A stretch of DNA of 64,000 nt from Lelliottia sp. JS-SCA-14 (GTDB lineage Bacteria; Pseudomonadota; Gammaproteobacteria; Enterobacterales; Enterobacteriaceae), in assembly GCF_035593345.1 (NCBI RefSeq), contig NZ_CP141606.1, forward strand, positions 1,488,001 to 1,552,000. Direction: 5' to 3'. The notes beneath the pieces were generated by a model, which was not told the DNA's origin, made no database searches, and was given only the letters and a program-made list of their open reading frames with translations. Made by a program: the position numbers and the translations under genes. How positions within the stretch are numbered: position 1 is the first letter of the stretch; every line of letters starts with the position of its first letter. This document shows, piece by piece, positions 10,412 to 18,701 of this stretch.

Positions 10412-11403
10412 ATTTCCAGCAAAGCTATCTCTACTGGCTGGCAGGGCTGGTCCTGCTGATCGTTGCGGTGATGTCATTTCGCGATAAAGCCAACCCCAGA
10501 CGCATCACTACCGGCCTGTTCTGGGGCGTCTACGGCCTGATTTTCCTCCTCGGTGACTGGACCTATCAGCTGGTGGGCGATAAACGCACGGTGCATATCG
10601 CCGTCGGCGTGGCCGTTGTCGGCCTGGCGCTGATCGCCGGTTTTGGCGGCGTGAAGCTCGGCAGCTATCACCAGCGTAAACCCGAAGAGCGGGAGGCCAG
10701 CGCGAAGCGGCTCGGCAACCGACTGTTCTATCCGGCGCTCGCCATTCCGGTGGTGACGGTGGTGGGCGTGCTGATGTTCAACCATGTGCCAGGACTGCAG
10801 GAAGGTCTGTTTGGGCCGGGGAATCACTCGACGCTGGTGACGCTCTTCTCCATGACCGTCGGGTCGCTGATTGGCCTGGCGATGGCGGTCAAAATGACGC
10901 ACGAGAAAGTGCATCAGCCCCTGCAGGAGGCGCGCCGTCTGCTGGACTCCATCGGCTGGGCGTTTATCCTGCCGCAAATTCTCGCCACCCTGGGCCTGCT
11001 GTTTACCGCCGCGGGCGTGGGCGACGGCATCTCCTGGCTGACGAAAACCTATCTGGCTGTGGACAGCCGCTTTATCGCCGTGGCGGTGTATGCCATCGGC
11101 ATGGCGCTGCTCACCATGGTGATGGGCAATGCATTCGCGGCGTTCCCGATTGTGACGGCGGGGATCGGTATTCCGATTCTGGTGCTGCAGCACGGCGGTA
11201 ACCCGGCGGTAATGGCGGCGATCGGTATGTTCTCCGGCTACTGTGGCACGTTGATGACGCCGATGGCGGCGAACTTTAACATCGTGCCCGCCGCGCTGCT
11301 GGAGCTGCCGGATAAAAATGCGGTGATCAAAGCGCAGGTGCCGACCGGCGTGTTGCTCCTGATTGCCAACGTGTTCCTGCTCTATTTCCTGATGTTCCTG
11401 TAA
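10408..11403 (+). CDS. DUF979 membrane protein, probable second half of the same transporter
   Basis: A 331-aa protein of the DUF979 family with about nine to ten hydrophobic spans, for example YWLAGLVLLIVAVMSF, IAVGVAVVGLALIAGFGG and VLLLIANVFLLYFLMFL at the C terminus. The start overlaps the DUF969 stop by 4 nt, so the pair is probably made in equal amounts and acts as one permease. The conserved stretch GYCGTLMTPMAANFNIVPAALLEL resembles the re-entrant loops of large secondary carriers, but that is only a visual impression. It ends 9 nt before pcp. Function is inferred from the pxp/pcp context. Confidence 0.85.
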   Translation: MNFQQSYLYWLAGLVLLIVAVMSFRDKANPRRITTGLFWGVYGLIFLLGDWTYQLVGDKRTVHIAVGVAVVGLALIAGFGGVKLGSYHQRKPEEREASAKRLGNRLFYPALAIPVVTVVGVLMFNHVPGLQEGLFGPGNHSTLVTLFSMTVGSLIGLAMAVKMTHEKVHQPLQEARRLLDSIGWAFILPQILATLGLLFTAAGVGDGISWLTKTYLAVDSRFIAVAVYAIGMALLTMVMGNAFAAFPIVTAGIGIPILVLQHGGNPAVMAAIGMFSGYCGTLMTPMAANFNIVPAALLELPDKNAVIKAQVPTGVLLLIANVFLLYFLMFL

Positions 11404-11412
11404 GGAGAGACG

Positions 11413-12057
11413 ATGCGTTATGTATTAGTCACCGGTTTTGAGCCCTTTGGCGGCGAGACCGTTAACCCTTCCTGGGAAGTGGTCAGCCAGCTTGAGGGAA
11501 GTATTATCGACCGCTGTCGCGTGGTGACGCGCCAGCTTCCCTGCGTGTTTGGCGAGTCCTTAAGCGTGCTAAACGCGGCGATCGATGAACTGAATCCGGC
11601 GGTGGTGATTGCCGTTGGACAGGCGGGCGGGCGCGTGGATGTCACCATCGAGCGTGTTGCCATCAACGTGGACGATGCGCGGATCCCGGATAATCGCGGC
11701 CAGCAGCCGATTGATGTGCCCATTGTACCGGGCGGTCCGGCGGCGTGGTTTACCCGGCTTCCGATCAAGGCGACGGTGGCGGCGATGCGCGAGAGCGGCA
11801 TTCCGGCGTCTGTTTCCCAGACGGCGGGAACCTTCGTCTGCAACCACGTGATGTACGGATTGCTGCATAAAATCAGCGACAGCGCGGAGGTGAAGGGCGG
11901 GTTTATCCATATCCCTTACCTGCCGGAACAGGCCGCAGCCCATCCGGGCGCACCGAGCATGGCGGCGCAGACGGTGAAAGCGGCGCTGATCGTGGCGATT
12001 GAAGTGGCGCTGCGCCAGACGGATGACGTCAAAATCGTGGGCGGCGCGACGCACTAA
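11413..12057 (+). CDS. pcp: Pyrrolidone-carboxylate peptidase (pyroglutamyl peptidase I)
   Basis: Pcp removes N-terminal pyroglutamate from peptides in the cytosol and releases 5-oxoproline, the substrate of PxpABC. Its 214 aa fit family C15. The N terminus [20 protein letters not shown] is diagnostic. The catalytic Cys lies in [14 protein letters not shown], the His in [13 protein letters not shown], and the acidic residue in the region VTIERVAIN. The gene starts 9 nt after DUF979 with GGAGAG before the ATG and ends 13 nt before nei. E. coli K-12 lacks pcp. Linkage with pxp and DUF969/979 is strong evidence for one pathway. Confidence 0.95.
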   Translation: MRYVLVTGFEPFGGETVNPSWEVVSQLEGSIIDRCRVVTRQLPCVFGESLSVLNAAIDELNPAVVIAVGQAGGRVDVTIERVAINVDDARIPDNRGQQPIDVPIVPGGPAAWFTRLPIKATVAAMRESGIPASVSQTAGTFVCNHVMYGLLHKISDSAEVKGGFIHIPYLPEQAAAHPGAPSMAAQTVKAALIVAIEVALRQTDDVKIVGGATH

Positions 12058-12070
12058 CAAAGGAGCAAAG

Positions 12071-12862
12071 ATGCCAGAAGGTCCGGAGATCCGCCGCGCG
12101 GCGGATAGCCTGGAGGCGGCGATAAAGGGCAAACCACTCACCGATGCGTGGTTTGCTTTCCCTCAGTTAAAACCCTATGAAGCTCAGCTTATCGGGCAAA
12201 GCGTGACCCATATCGAGACGCGCGGCAAAGCCCTGCTGACACATTTCACCCATAACCTGACGTTATATAGCCATAATCAGCTTTATGGCGTCTGGCGGGT
12301 GATTAATGTGGGTGAGCAGTTACAAACCAACCGGGTGTTGCGCGTCAGATTGCAGACGGCGGAGAAGGCCATTTTGCTCTACAGCGCCTCGGATATTGAG
12401 ATGTTAACGCCGGAGCAACTGCTCACTCACCCGTTCCTGCAGCGGGTGGGGCCGGATGTGCTGGATTTGCGTCTGACGGCAGACGAGGTGAAAGCCCGGC
12501 TGTTGTCGCCCGCGTTTCGCAATCGCCAGTTTTCCGGGCTGCTGCTCGACCAGGCGTTTCTCGCCGGGTTAGGCAACTATTTGCGCGTCGAAATTCTGTG
12601 GGAAGTGGGTCTGGCAGGACAATGTAAGGCGTCTCAGCTCAATGAGGTTCAGCTTGATGCCCTGTCTCACGCGCTGCTGGATATTCCTCGTCTCTCCTAC
12701 AACACGCGCGGCGTGGTCGATGAGAATAAACATCACGGGGCGTTGTTCCGTTTTAAGGTGTTTCATCGCGAAGGGAAGCCGTGCGAGCGGTGTGGCGGGG
12801 CGATTGAGCGAACGATGTTATCGTCGCGGCCATTCTATTGGTGCCCGCAGTGCCAGAAGTAA
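12071..12862 (+). CDS. nei: Endonuclease VIII (DNA glycosylase/AP lyase)
   Basis: Nei removes oxidised pyrimidines from DNA and cuts the abasic site. Its 263 aa equal the E. coli protein. ATG at 12071 with AGGAG before it gives [15 protein letters not shown], so Pro2 and Glu3 are in place as nucleophile and general acid. The helix-two-turn-helix region includes [16 protein letters not shown]. The C-terminal zinc finger is complete: two cysteines in CERCGG and two in WCPQCQ. An in-frame ATG upstream (11999) lies inside pcp and was rejected. The gene is followed by a cluster of BIME repeats. Confidence 0.96.
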   Translation: MPEGPEIRRAADSLEAAIKGKPLTDAWFAFPQLKPYEAQLIGQSVTHIETRGKALLTHFTHNLTLYSHNQLYGVWRVINVGEQLQTNRVLRVRLQTAEKAILLYSASDIEMLTPEQLLTHPFLQRVGPDVLDLRLTADEVKARLLSPAFRNRQFSGLLLDQAFLAGLGNYLRVEILWEVGLAGQCKASQLNEVQLDALSHALLDIPRLSYNTRGVVDENKHHGALFRFKVFHREGKPCERCGGAIERTMLSSRPFYWCPQCQK

Positions 12863-12866
12863 AAAA

Positions 12867-13125
12867 GCCGGGTGGCGGCTGCGCCTTACCCGGCCTACAA
12901 AGGATATACACGGCTGGGTTACTACCGTAGGCCGGGCAAACGCAGTGCCGCCCGGCAATGCCTGCGCGGAAATAAAAAAGCCGGGTGGCGGCTGCGCCTT
13001 ACCCGGCCTACAAAAGATATATACGGCTGAGTTATTACCGTAGGCCGGGCAAACGCAGTGCCGCCCGGCAATTCCTGCGCAGGAATAAAAAAAGCCGGGT
13101 GGCGGCTGCGCCTTACCCGGCCTAC
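12867..13125. repeat. BIME: tandem array of REP pairs (two full units plus a third half)
   Basis: The motif GCCGGGTGGCGGCTGCGCCT starts at 12867, 12980 and 13094, a period of 113-114 bp. Between copies the opposing REP arm, GTAGGCCGGGCAAACGCAGT, starts near 12928 and 13041. Each unit is thus an inverted REP pair, and the third copy has only the first arm. The array sits between the convergent ends of nei and gltA, the usual place for BIMEs, which can act in transcription termination, mRNA stability and gyrase binding. Units differ at only a few positions, so they are recent duplicates. Confidence 0.9.
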
Positions 13126-13136
13126 ATTCGAACATG

Positions 13137-13157
13137 AGCCCGGTACATGACCGGGCT
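13137..13157 (-). terminator. Hairpin after gltA
   Basis: A perfect 8-bp inverted repeat, AGCCCGGT / ACCGGGCT, with a 5-nt loop lies just downstream of the gltA stop. It lacks a clear U-tract on the minus strand, so it may be a 3'-end stabilising hairpin and not a strict intrinsic terminator. Confidence 0.5.
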
Positions 13158-13162
13158 GATTC

Positions 13163-14449
13163 TTACTTCTTCTTCACATCAGACTTAAAATCACGCTGGT
13201 CGTAGCCGGTATACAGCTGACGCGGACGCGCGATTTTCATGCCTTCGCTGTGCATTTCGTTCCAGTGGGCAATCCAGCCGACGGTACGCGCCATCGCGAA
13301 GATCACGGTGAACATGGAAGACGGAATGCCCATCGCTTTCAGAATAATGCCAGAGTAGAAATCGACGTTCGGGTACAGTTTCTTCTCGATGAAGTACGGG
13401 TCGTTCAGCGCGATATGTTCCAGCTCCATCGCCACTTCCAGCAGATCATCTTTAGTACCCAGCTCTTTCAGCACTTCGTGGCAGGTTTCACGCATGACGG
13501 TCGCGCGTGGGTCATAGTTTTTGTAAACACGGTGACCGAAGCCCATCAGGCGGAAGGAGTCGTTTTTGTCTTTCGCACGACGCACGAACTCAGGAATGTG
13601 CTCAACGGAGCTGATCTCTTCCAGCATCTTCAGTGCCGCTTCGTTCGCGCCACCGTGCGCCGGTCCCCACAGGGAGGCGATACCGGCAGCGATACAGGCG
13701 AACGGGTTCGCGCCTGAAGAGCCTGCGGTACGGACGGTAGAGGTCGATGCGTTCTGTTCGTGGTCAGCGTGCAGGATCAGAATACGGTCCATTGCGCGCT
13801 CAAGCACCGGGTTCACCTCGTAGGTTTCGCACGGTGTGGAGAACATCATGTTCAGGAAGTTGCCTGAATAGGAGAGGTCGTTACGCGGGTAAACAAATGG
13901 CTGACCGATGGAATATTTGTAACACATCGCCGCCATGGTTGGCATTTTGGACAGCAGACGGAATGCCGCGATATCGCGATGGCGTGGGTTATTCACGTCC
14001 AGGGAGTCGTGGTAGAACGCCGCCAGCGCACCGGTAATCCCACACATCACGGCCATCGGATGCGAATCACGACGGAATGCATGGAACAGACGGGTAATCT
14101 GCTCATGAATCATGGTGTGGCGGGTGACGGTGGTTCTGAATTCATCGTACTGTTCCTGCGTCGGTTTTTCGCCGTTCAGCAGGATGTAGCACACTTCCAG
14201 ATAGTTGGATTCGGTGGCTAACTGATCGATGGGGAAACCGCGGTGGAGCAGGATACCTTCGTCACCGTCGATATAGGTGATTTTGGATTCGCAAGATGCG
14301 GTGGAGGTGAAGCCAGGGTCAAAGGTAAATACCCCTTTAGAACCCAGAGTACGGATATCAATAACATCCTGACCGAGCGTGCCTTTTAGCACATCCAGTT
14401 CAATAGCAGTGTCACCGTTTAGGGTGAGCTTTGCCTTTGTATCAGCCAT
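13163..14449 (-). CDS. gltA: Citrate synthase (type II, NADH-sensitive)
   Basis: GltA condenses oxaloacetate and acetyl-CoA to citrate, the entry step of the TCA cycle. It has 428 aa against 427 in E. coli. The N-terminal NADH-binding extension starts [12 protein letters not shown]. Catalytic regions are visible: [15 protein letters not shown] (first histidine), [15 protein letters not shown] (second histidine) and [10 protein letters not shown] (aspartate). The C terminus ends SDVKKK, slightly longer than the E. coli tail. The start ATG at 14449 is preceded by GGAGA. It is divergent from sdhCDAB, and the two share a 770-bp regulatory region. Confidence 0.98.
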   Translation of the reverse strand: MADTKAKLTLNGDTAIELDVLKGTLGQDVIDIRTLGSKGVFTFDPGFTSTASCESKITYIDGDEGILLHRGFPIDQLATESNYLEVCYILLNGEKPTQEQYDEFRTTVTRHTMIHEQITRLFHAFRRDSHPMAVMCGITGALAAFYHDSLDVNNPRHRDIAAFRLLSKMPTMAAMCYKYSIGQPFVYPRNDLSYSGNFLNMMFSTPCETYEVNPVLERAMDRILILHADHEQNASTSTVRTAGSSGANPFACIAAGIASLWGPAHGGANEAALKMLEEISSVEHIPEFVRRAKDKNDSFRLMGFGHRVYKNYDPRATVMRETCHEVLKELGTKDDLLEVAMELEHIALNDPYFIEKKLYPNVDFYSGIILKAMGIPSSMFTVIFAMARTVGWIAHWNEMHSEGMKIARPRQLYTGYDQRDFKSDVKKK

Positions 14450-14485
14450 TTACGGTCTCCTTAGCGCCTTATGCTTAAGACCACG

Positions 14486-14612
14486 AAACACTTAGTCCTT
14501 CAAGCTAGCTCTGCGTTGGCTGCGCCCTCGAACCCATGTCACATAGTTATCTATGCTCCCAGGGATTCTCTGGCTTGCCGCCTTGATCTAGCTCGAATGC
14601 CTGCGTGTTTAA
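14486..14612. repeat. Diverged ERIC element in the gltA-sdhC gap
   Basis: An imperfect palindrome about 127 bp long is centred at 14548/14549 (CATAGTTATCTATG). Arms contain CGTTGGCTGCG on the left and GGCTTGCCGCC on the right, with ATGCTCCCAGGGATTCTC in between. These match the ERIC core (the family of the ERIC1R/ERIC2 primer sites), though less closely than the copy at 34259. The outer limits are approximate. It lies 37 nt upstream of the gltA start codon, so it is inside the gltA leader or promoter. Confidence 0.75.
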
Positions 14613-14971
14613 AACGGATTCGCTTTCAGCTGTTTATCACATCGTTACCAGTTTGTTATTTGGCTTGCCGCTCAGCTCGCGAGGAGAAACCAGGGTACAG
14701 AGCTATGGCGCCTTGCAGGTAAACGAATGAAAAATCAGAGAAACAACAGCAAATCAGTGTCTTCGCAGTCCGAATTATTCAAACCTGTATATCACTAATA
14801 ACTGTCCTGATAACTTCGGTCAATACCATCACACTGTTACATAACTAAATCTCAGGTGAAAGAGAGACCTCATAACTTTTGCGCATTATATGCCTTTTCT
14901 GCTGTTGTTTGTAACAATAATGTTTAATCTTTGTCAAATCCGATGATTAAAATTTAAAATAATGTTGTTAT

Positions 14972-14987
14972 CGTGACTCTGATCACT
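14972..14987. promoter_or_regulatory. CRP-binding site upstream of sdhC
   Basis: CGTGA-CTCTGA-TCACT fits the CRP consensus TGTGA-N6-TCACA at 8 of 10 positions. It lies about 68 bp before the -10 box of the sdhC promoter, and CRP control of sdh is known in E. coli. The rest of the 14450-15225 gap is AT-rich promoter DNA; no gene is seen. Confidence 0.6.
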
Positions 14988-15024
14988 GTTCCGCATAAAA
15001 CCCGACAAACTGTATGTAGGTTAA

Positions 15025-15053
15025 TTGTAATGGTTTTGTGAACGACCTATACT
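15025..15053 (+). promoter_or_regulatory. sigma-70 promoter of sdhCDAB-sucABCD
   Basis: TTGTAA (15025-15030), a 17-bp spacer and TATACT (15048-15053) form a good sigma-70 promoter. Transcription would start near 15060 and give a leader of about 165 nt before sdhC. The leader end (GACCGGAGGAAGGAAACAAT, 15181-15200) corresponds to the region where the sRNAs Spot 42 and RyhB act in E. coli. Confidence 0.6.
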
Positions 15054-15225
15054 GCCGCCAGGTCTCCGGAACACCCTGCAATCCCGAGCCACCCAGCGTT
15101 GTAACGTGTCGTTTTAGCATTTGGAAGCAATGTTTACCATGACGCGTAGTTATAGAAAGGACGCTGCTTGACCCGCACGCAGACCGGAGGAAGGAAACAA
15201 TAAGAACAGCATGTGGGCGTTATTC

Positions 15226-15615
15226 ATGATAAGAAATGTGAAAAAACAAAGACCTGTCAATCTGGATCTCAAAACGATCCGATTCCCCGTAACGGCAATA
15301 GCGTCCATTCTCCACCGTGTCTCCGGTGTGATTACGTTCGTGGCAGTGGGTATTCTGCTGTGGTTACTGGGGACCAGCCTCTCTTCTCCTGAAGGATTCC
15401 TCCAGGCCTCTGCCATTATGAGCAGCTTCTTCGTGAAATTTATCATGTGGGGCATTCTCACCGCGCTGGCATACCACGTTGTGGTTGGCGTTCGCCATCT
15501 GATGATGGACTTTGGCTATCTGGAAGAGACTTTTGAAGCAGGGAAACGCTCTGCCAATATTTCCTTTGTGATTACAGTCGTGCTCTCAATTCTTGCAGGA
15601 GTCCTCGTATGGTAA
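15226..15615 (+). CDS. sdhC: Succinate dehydrogenase cytochrome b556 subunit
   Basis: SdhC is a membrane anchor of complex II and helps bind haem b and ubiquinone. The 129-aa form from ATG at 15226 ([15 protein letters not shown]) equals the annotated E. coli protein. An in-frame ATG at 15211 (MWALF) is nearer the GGAGGAAGGA ribosome-binding site and is a real alternative start. Three membrane spans are seen. The haem-ligand histidine lies in [19 protein letters not shown], and the quinone-site Ser/Arg are in SILHRVSGV. It is the first gene of sdhCDAB and overlaps sdhD by 7 nt. Confidence 0.95.
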   Translation: MIRNVKKQRPVNLDLKTIRFPVTAIASILHRVSGVITFVAVGILLWLLGTSLSSPEGFLQASAIMSSFFVKFIMWGILTALAYHVVVGVRHLMMDFGYLEETFEAGKRSANISFVITVVLSILAGVLVW

Positions 15616-15956
15616 GCAACGCCTCCGCATTAGGACGCAACGGCGTACATGACTTCATTCTGGTCCGCGCTACCGCCATCGTCCTCACGCTTTACATCAT
15701 CTACATGATCGGTTTCTTCGCGACCAGCGGCGAGCTGACGTGGGAGATCTGGAGCGGGTTCTTCGGATCTGCCTTCACCAAAGTGTTCACCCTGCTGGCT
15801 CTGTTCTCCATCCTTATTCATGCCTGGATTGGCATGTGGCAGGTGTTGACCGATTACGTTAAACCGCTGGCTATTCGCTTGCCGCTGCAACTCCTGATTG
15901 TTGTCGCTCTGGTGGTTTACGTTATTTATGGATTTGTTGTGGTGTGGGGTGTGTGA
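15609..15956 (+). CDS. sdhD: Succinate dehydrogenase membrane anchor subunit
   Basis: SdhD, with SdhC, anchors complex II and forms the haem b and quinone sites. It has 115 aa, as in E. coli. Three hydrophobic spans are visible. The second haem-ligand histidine lies in [18 protein letters not shown], which also carries the quinone-site tyrosine. The start overlaps sdhC by 7 nt, and the stop overlaps the sdhA start by one base (TGATG). The four subunits are thus translationally linked. Confidence 0.97.
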   Translation: MVSNASALGRNGVHDFILVRATAIVLTLYIIYMIGFFATSGELTWEIWSGFFGSAFTKVFTLLALFSILIHAWIGMWQVLTDYVKPLAIRLPLQLLIVVALVVYVIYGFVVVWGV

Positions 15957-17722
15957 TGAAACTGCCAGTCAGAGAATTTGATGCTGTTGTGATTGGTGCC
16001 GGTGGCGCAGGTATGCGCGCGGCGCTGCAAATTTCCCAGAGCGGCCAGACCTGTGCGCTGCTCTCTAAAGTCTTCCCGACCCGTTCCCATACCGTATCAG
16101 CCCAGGGTGGTATCACCGTGGCGCTCGGTAATACCCATGAAGATAACTGGGAATGGCATATGTATGACACGGTAAAAGGTTCCGATTATATCGGTGACCA
16201 GGACGCCATCGAATATATGTGTAAGACCGGCCCGGAAGCGATTCTGGAGCTGGACCACATGGGCCTGCCGTTCTCCCGCCTGGAAGATGGCACCATTTAT
16301 CAGCGTCCGTTTGGCGGCCAGTCGAAAAACTTCGGCGGCGAGCAGGCGGCACGTACTGCGGCAGCGGCTGACCGTACCGGTCACGCACTGCTGCACACCC
16401 TGTATCAGCAGAACCTGAAAAACCACACCACTATTTTCTCCGAGTGGTATGCGCTGGATCTGGTGAAAAATGAAGATGGCGCAGTGGTCGGGTGTACCGC
16501 TCTGTGCATCGAAACCGGTGAAGTGGTTTACTTCAAAGCCCGCGCGACCGTGCTGGCGACCGGCGGCGCAGGCCGTATTTATCAGTCCACCACCAACGCC
16601 CACATCAACACCGGCGACGGCGTAGGTATGGCGATCCGCGCGGGCGTGCCTGTGCAGGATATGGAAATGTGGCAGTTCCACCCGACCGGCATCGCCGGTG
16701 CTGGCGTTCTGGTGACAGAAGGCTGCCGTGGTGAAGGTGGTTACCTGCTGAACAAACACGGCGAGCGCTTCATGGAGCGTTATGCCCCGAATGCGAAAGA
16801 CCTGGCGGGTCGTGACGTGGTGGCGCGTTCCATCATGATCGAAATCCGTGAAGGTCGCGGCTGCGATGGTCCGTGGGGCCCGCACGCGAAACTGAAACTG
16901 GATCACCTGGGTAAAGAAGTTCTGGAATCCCGTCTGCCGGGCATCCTGGAGCTGTCGCGCACCTTCGCGCACGTTGACCCGGTAAAAGAGCCAATTCCGG
17001 TTATCCCAACCTGCCACTATATGATGGGCGGTATTCCGACCAAAGTGACCGGTCAGGCGCTGACCGTGAACGAGCAGGGCGAAGACGTGGTGATTCCTGG
17101 CCTGTTCGCCGTCGGCGAAATCGCCTGCGTATCGGTCCACGGTGCGAACCGTCTGGGCGGCAACTCGCTGCTCGACCTGGTGGTGTTTGGTCGTGCGGTT
17201 GGCCTGCATCTGCAGGAATCTATCGCCGAGCAGGGCGACCTGCGCGATGCCTCCGAGGCTAACATTGAAGCTTCCCTTGAGCGTCTTAACCGCTGGAACG
17301 GCAACCGCGACGGCGAAGATCCGGTGGAAATTCGCAAAGCGCTGCAAGAGTGTATGCAGCACAACTTCTCGGTCTTCCGCGAAGGCGATGCGATGGCCAA
17401 AGGGCTTGAGCAGCTGAAAGCGATCCGCGAGCGCCTCAAAAACGCCCGTCTGGACGATACTTCCAGCGAGTTCAACACCCAGCGCGTCGAGTGCCTGGAG
17501 CTGGATAACCTGATGGAAACCGCCTATGCAACGGCCGTCTCCGCAAACTTCCGTACCGAAAGCCGTGGCGCCCATAGCCGCTTCGACTTCCCGGATCGTG
17601 ACGATGAAAACTGGCTGTGCCATTCCCTGTATCTGCCAGAGTCGGAATCAATGACGCGTCGTAGCGTCAACATGGAGCCGAAACTGCGTCCGGCGTTCCC
17701 GCCGAAGATTCGTACCTATTAA
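15956..17722 (+). CDS. sdhA: Succinate dehydrogenase flavoprotein subunit
   Basis: SdhA oxidises succinate to fumarate with covalently bound FAD. It has 588 aa, identical in length to E. coli. The dinucleotide fold is [15 protein letters not shown] near residues 10-24. The FAD-linking histidine lies in [12 protein letters not shown] near residue 45, and the active-site blocks [11 protein letters not shown] and [17 protein letters not shown] are present. ATG at 15956 was chosen over an earlier in-frame ATG at 15944, which lies inside sdhD. sdhB follows after 15 nt. Confidence 0.98.
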   Translation: MKLPVREFDAVVIGAGGAGMRAALQISQSGQTCALLSKVFPTRSHTVSAQGGITVALGNTHEDNWEWHMYDTVKGSDYIGDQDAIEYMCKTGPEAILELDHMGLPFSRLEDGTIYQRPFGGQSKNFGGEQAARTAAAADRTGHALLHTLYQQNLKNHTTIFSEWYALDLVKNEDGAVVGCTALCIETGEVVYFKARATVLATGGAGRIYQSTTNAHINTGDGVGMAIRAGVPVQDMEMWQFHPTGIAGAGVLVTEGCRGEGGYLLNKHGERFMERYAPNAKDLAGRDVVARSIMIEIREGRGCDGPWGPHAKLKLDHLGKEVLESRLPGILELSRTFAHVDPVKEPIPVIPTCHYMMGGIPTKVTGQALTVNEQGEDVVIPGLFAVGEIACVSVHGANRLGGNSLLDLVVFGRAVGLHLQESIAEQGDLRDASEANIEASLERLNRWNGNRDGEDPVEIRKALQECMQHNFSVFREGDAMAKGLEQLKAIRERLKNARLDDTSSEFNTQRVECLELDNLMETAYATAVSANFRTESRGAHSRFDFPDRDDENWLCHSLYLPESESMTRRSVNMEPKLRPAFPPKIRTY

Positions 17723-17737
17723 TGCGGAGACAGGATA

Positions 17738-18454
17738 ATGAAACTCGAATTCTCAGTTTATCGTTATAACCCGGATGTTGATGACGCTCCGCATATGCAG
17801 GATTACACCCTGGAAGCGGAAGAAGGTCGCGACATGATGCTGCTTGATGCCTTAATGCAGCTGAAAGAAAAAGACCCGACACTGTCGTTCCGTCGCTCCT
17901 GCCGTGAAGGGGTCTGTGGCTCCGACGGCGTGAACATGAACGGCAAAAATGGCCTGGCCTGTATCACCCCGATTTCGGCGTTGCAGCGTGCGGGGCAGAA
18001 AATTGTGATCCGTCCTCTGCCTGGCCTGCCGGTCGTTCGCGATTTGGTGGTGGACATGGGGCAATTCTATGCACAATATGAGAAGATTAAGCCTTACTTG
18101 TTGAATAATGGGCAAAATCCACCCGCTCGCGAGCATTTACAGTCGCCAGAGCAGCGTGAAAAACTCGATGGTCTGTATGAGTGTATTCTCTGTGCATGCT
18201 GTTCGACCTCTTGCCCGTCGTTCTGGTGGAACCCGGACAAGTTTATCGGCCCGGCTGGCCTGCTGGCCGCGTATCGCTTCCTGATTGACAGCCGCGATAC
18301 CGAAACCGACAGCCGTCTCGAAGGGTTGAGTGATGCTTTCAGCGTATTCCGCTGCCATAGCATCATGAACTGCGTCAGTGTATGTCCTAAGGGGCTGAAC
18401 CCGACGCGCGCCATCGGCCATATTAAGTCGATGCTGTTGCAGCGCAGTGCTTAA
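17738..18454 (+). CDS. sdhB: Succinate dehydrogenase iron-sulfur subunit
   Basis: SdhB passes electrons from FAD to quinone through three Fe-S clusters. It has 238 aa, as in E. coli. The 2Fe-2S ligands are in SCREGVCGSDGVNM and the following NGLAC. The 4Fe-4S ligands are in CILCACCSTSCPS, and the 3Fe-4S ligands are in CHSIMNCVSVCPKGLNP. It ends the sdh part of the operon and is followed by a REP pair and a long hairpin before sucA. Confidence 0.98.
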   Translation: MKLEFSVYRYNPDVDDAPHMQDYTLEAEEGRDMMLLDALMQLKEKDPTLSFRRSCREGVCGSDGVNMNGKNGLACITPISALQRAGQKIVIRPLPGLPVVRDLVVDMGQFYAQYEKIKPYLLNNGQNPPAREHLQSPEQREKLDGLYECILCACCSTSCPSFWWNPDKFIGPAGLLAAYRFLIDSRDTETDSRLEGLSDAFSVFRCHSIMNCVSVCPKGLNPTRAIGHIKSMLLQRSA

Positions 18455-18461
18455 GTAACAC

Positions 18462-18527
18462 CGCCGGATGGCGCTTCGCTTATCCGGCCTACGTAAAGTA
18501 GGCCCGGTAAGCGGAGCGCCACCGGGC
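18462..18527. repeat. REP pair (BIME) between sdhB and sucA
   Basis: Two facing REP arms are seen: CGCCGGATGGCGCTTCGCTT (18462-18481) and GTAGGCCCGGTAAGCGGAGC (18498-18517). They lie inside the sdh-suc transcription unit and may set different mRNA levels for sdh and suc. Confidence 0.85.
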
Positions 18528-18541
18528 AAAGATAAATTGTA

Positions 18542-18590
18542 GGAAACCTCTAAAAACTGCCCTGAAGTGCAGACAGTTTTTAAAGGTTCC
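18542..18590 (+). promoter_or_regulatory. Long hairpin in the sdhB-sucA gap
   Basis: GGAAACCTCTAAAAACTG (18542-18559) pairs with CAGTTTTTAAAGGTTCC (18574-18590), about 17 bp with one bulge and one mismatch. The loop holds CCCTGAAGTGCAGA. It lies about 110 nt before sucA. It could act as an attenuator or an RNA-processing site, and a similar hairpin is, from memory, present in E. coli. Confidence 0.6.
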
Positions 18591-18701
18591 TTCGCGAGCC
18601 CAAGACAACATAAGAGCTCGCAGGTGAACCCCGGCACGTACACGAGGTGTGCGTGGTAGTTTCTACGGCGAAATAAGCATAAAAATGCTTAAGGGATCAC
18701 G

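Noticed and set aside
12867..13125. Tandem repeats considered as CRISPR or an attachment site
   Set aside because: Units are inverted REP pairs of 113-114 bp, typical BIME, without cas genes or an integrase nearby.
14471..14722. Short open frame in the gltA-sdhC gap
   Set aside because: Most of it is ERIC repeat sequence and it matches no family; likely chance.
16097..17623. 508-codon frame opposite sdhA
   Set aside because: Antisense shadow of a conserved gene; composition is unlike real proteins and no ribosome-binding site is seen.
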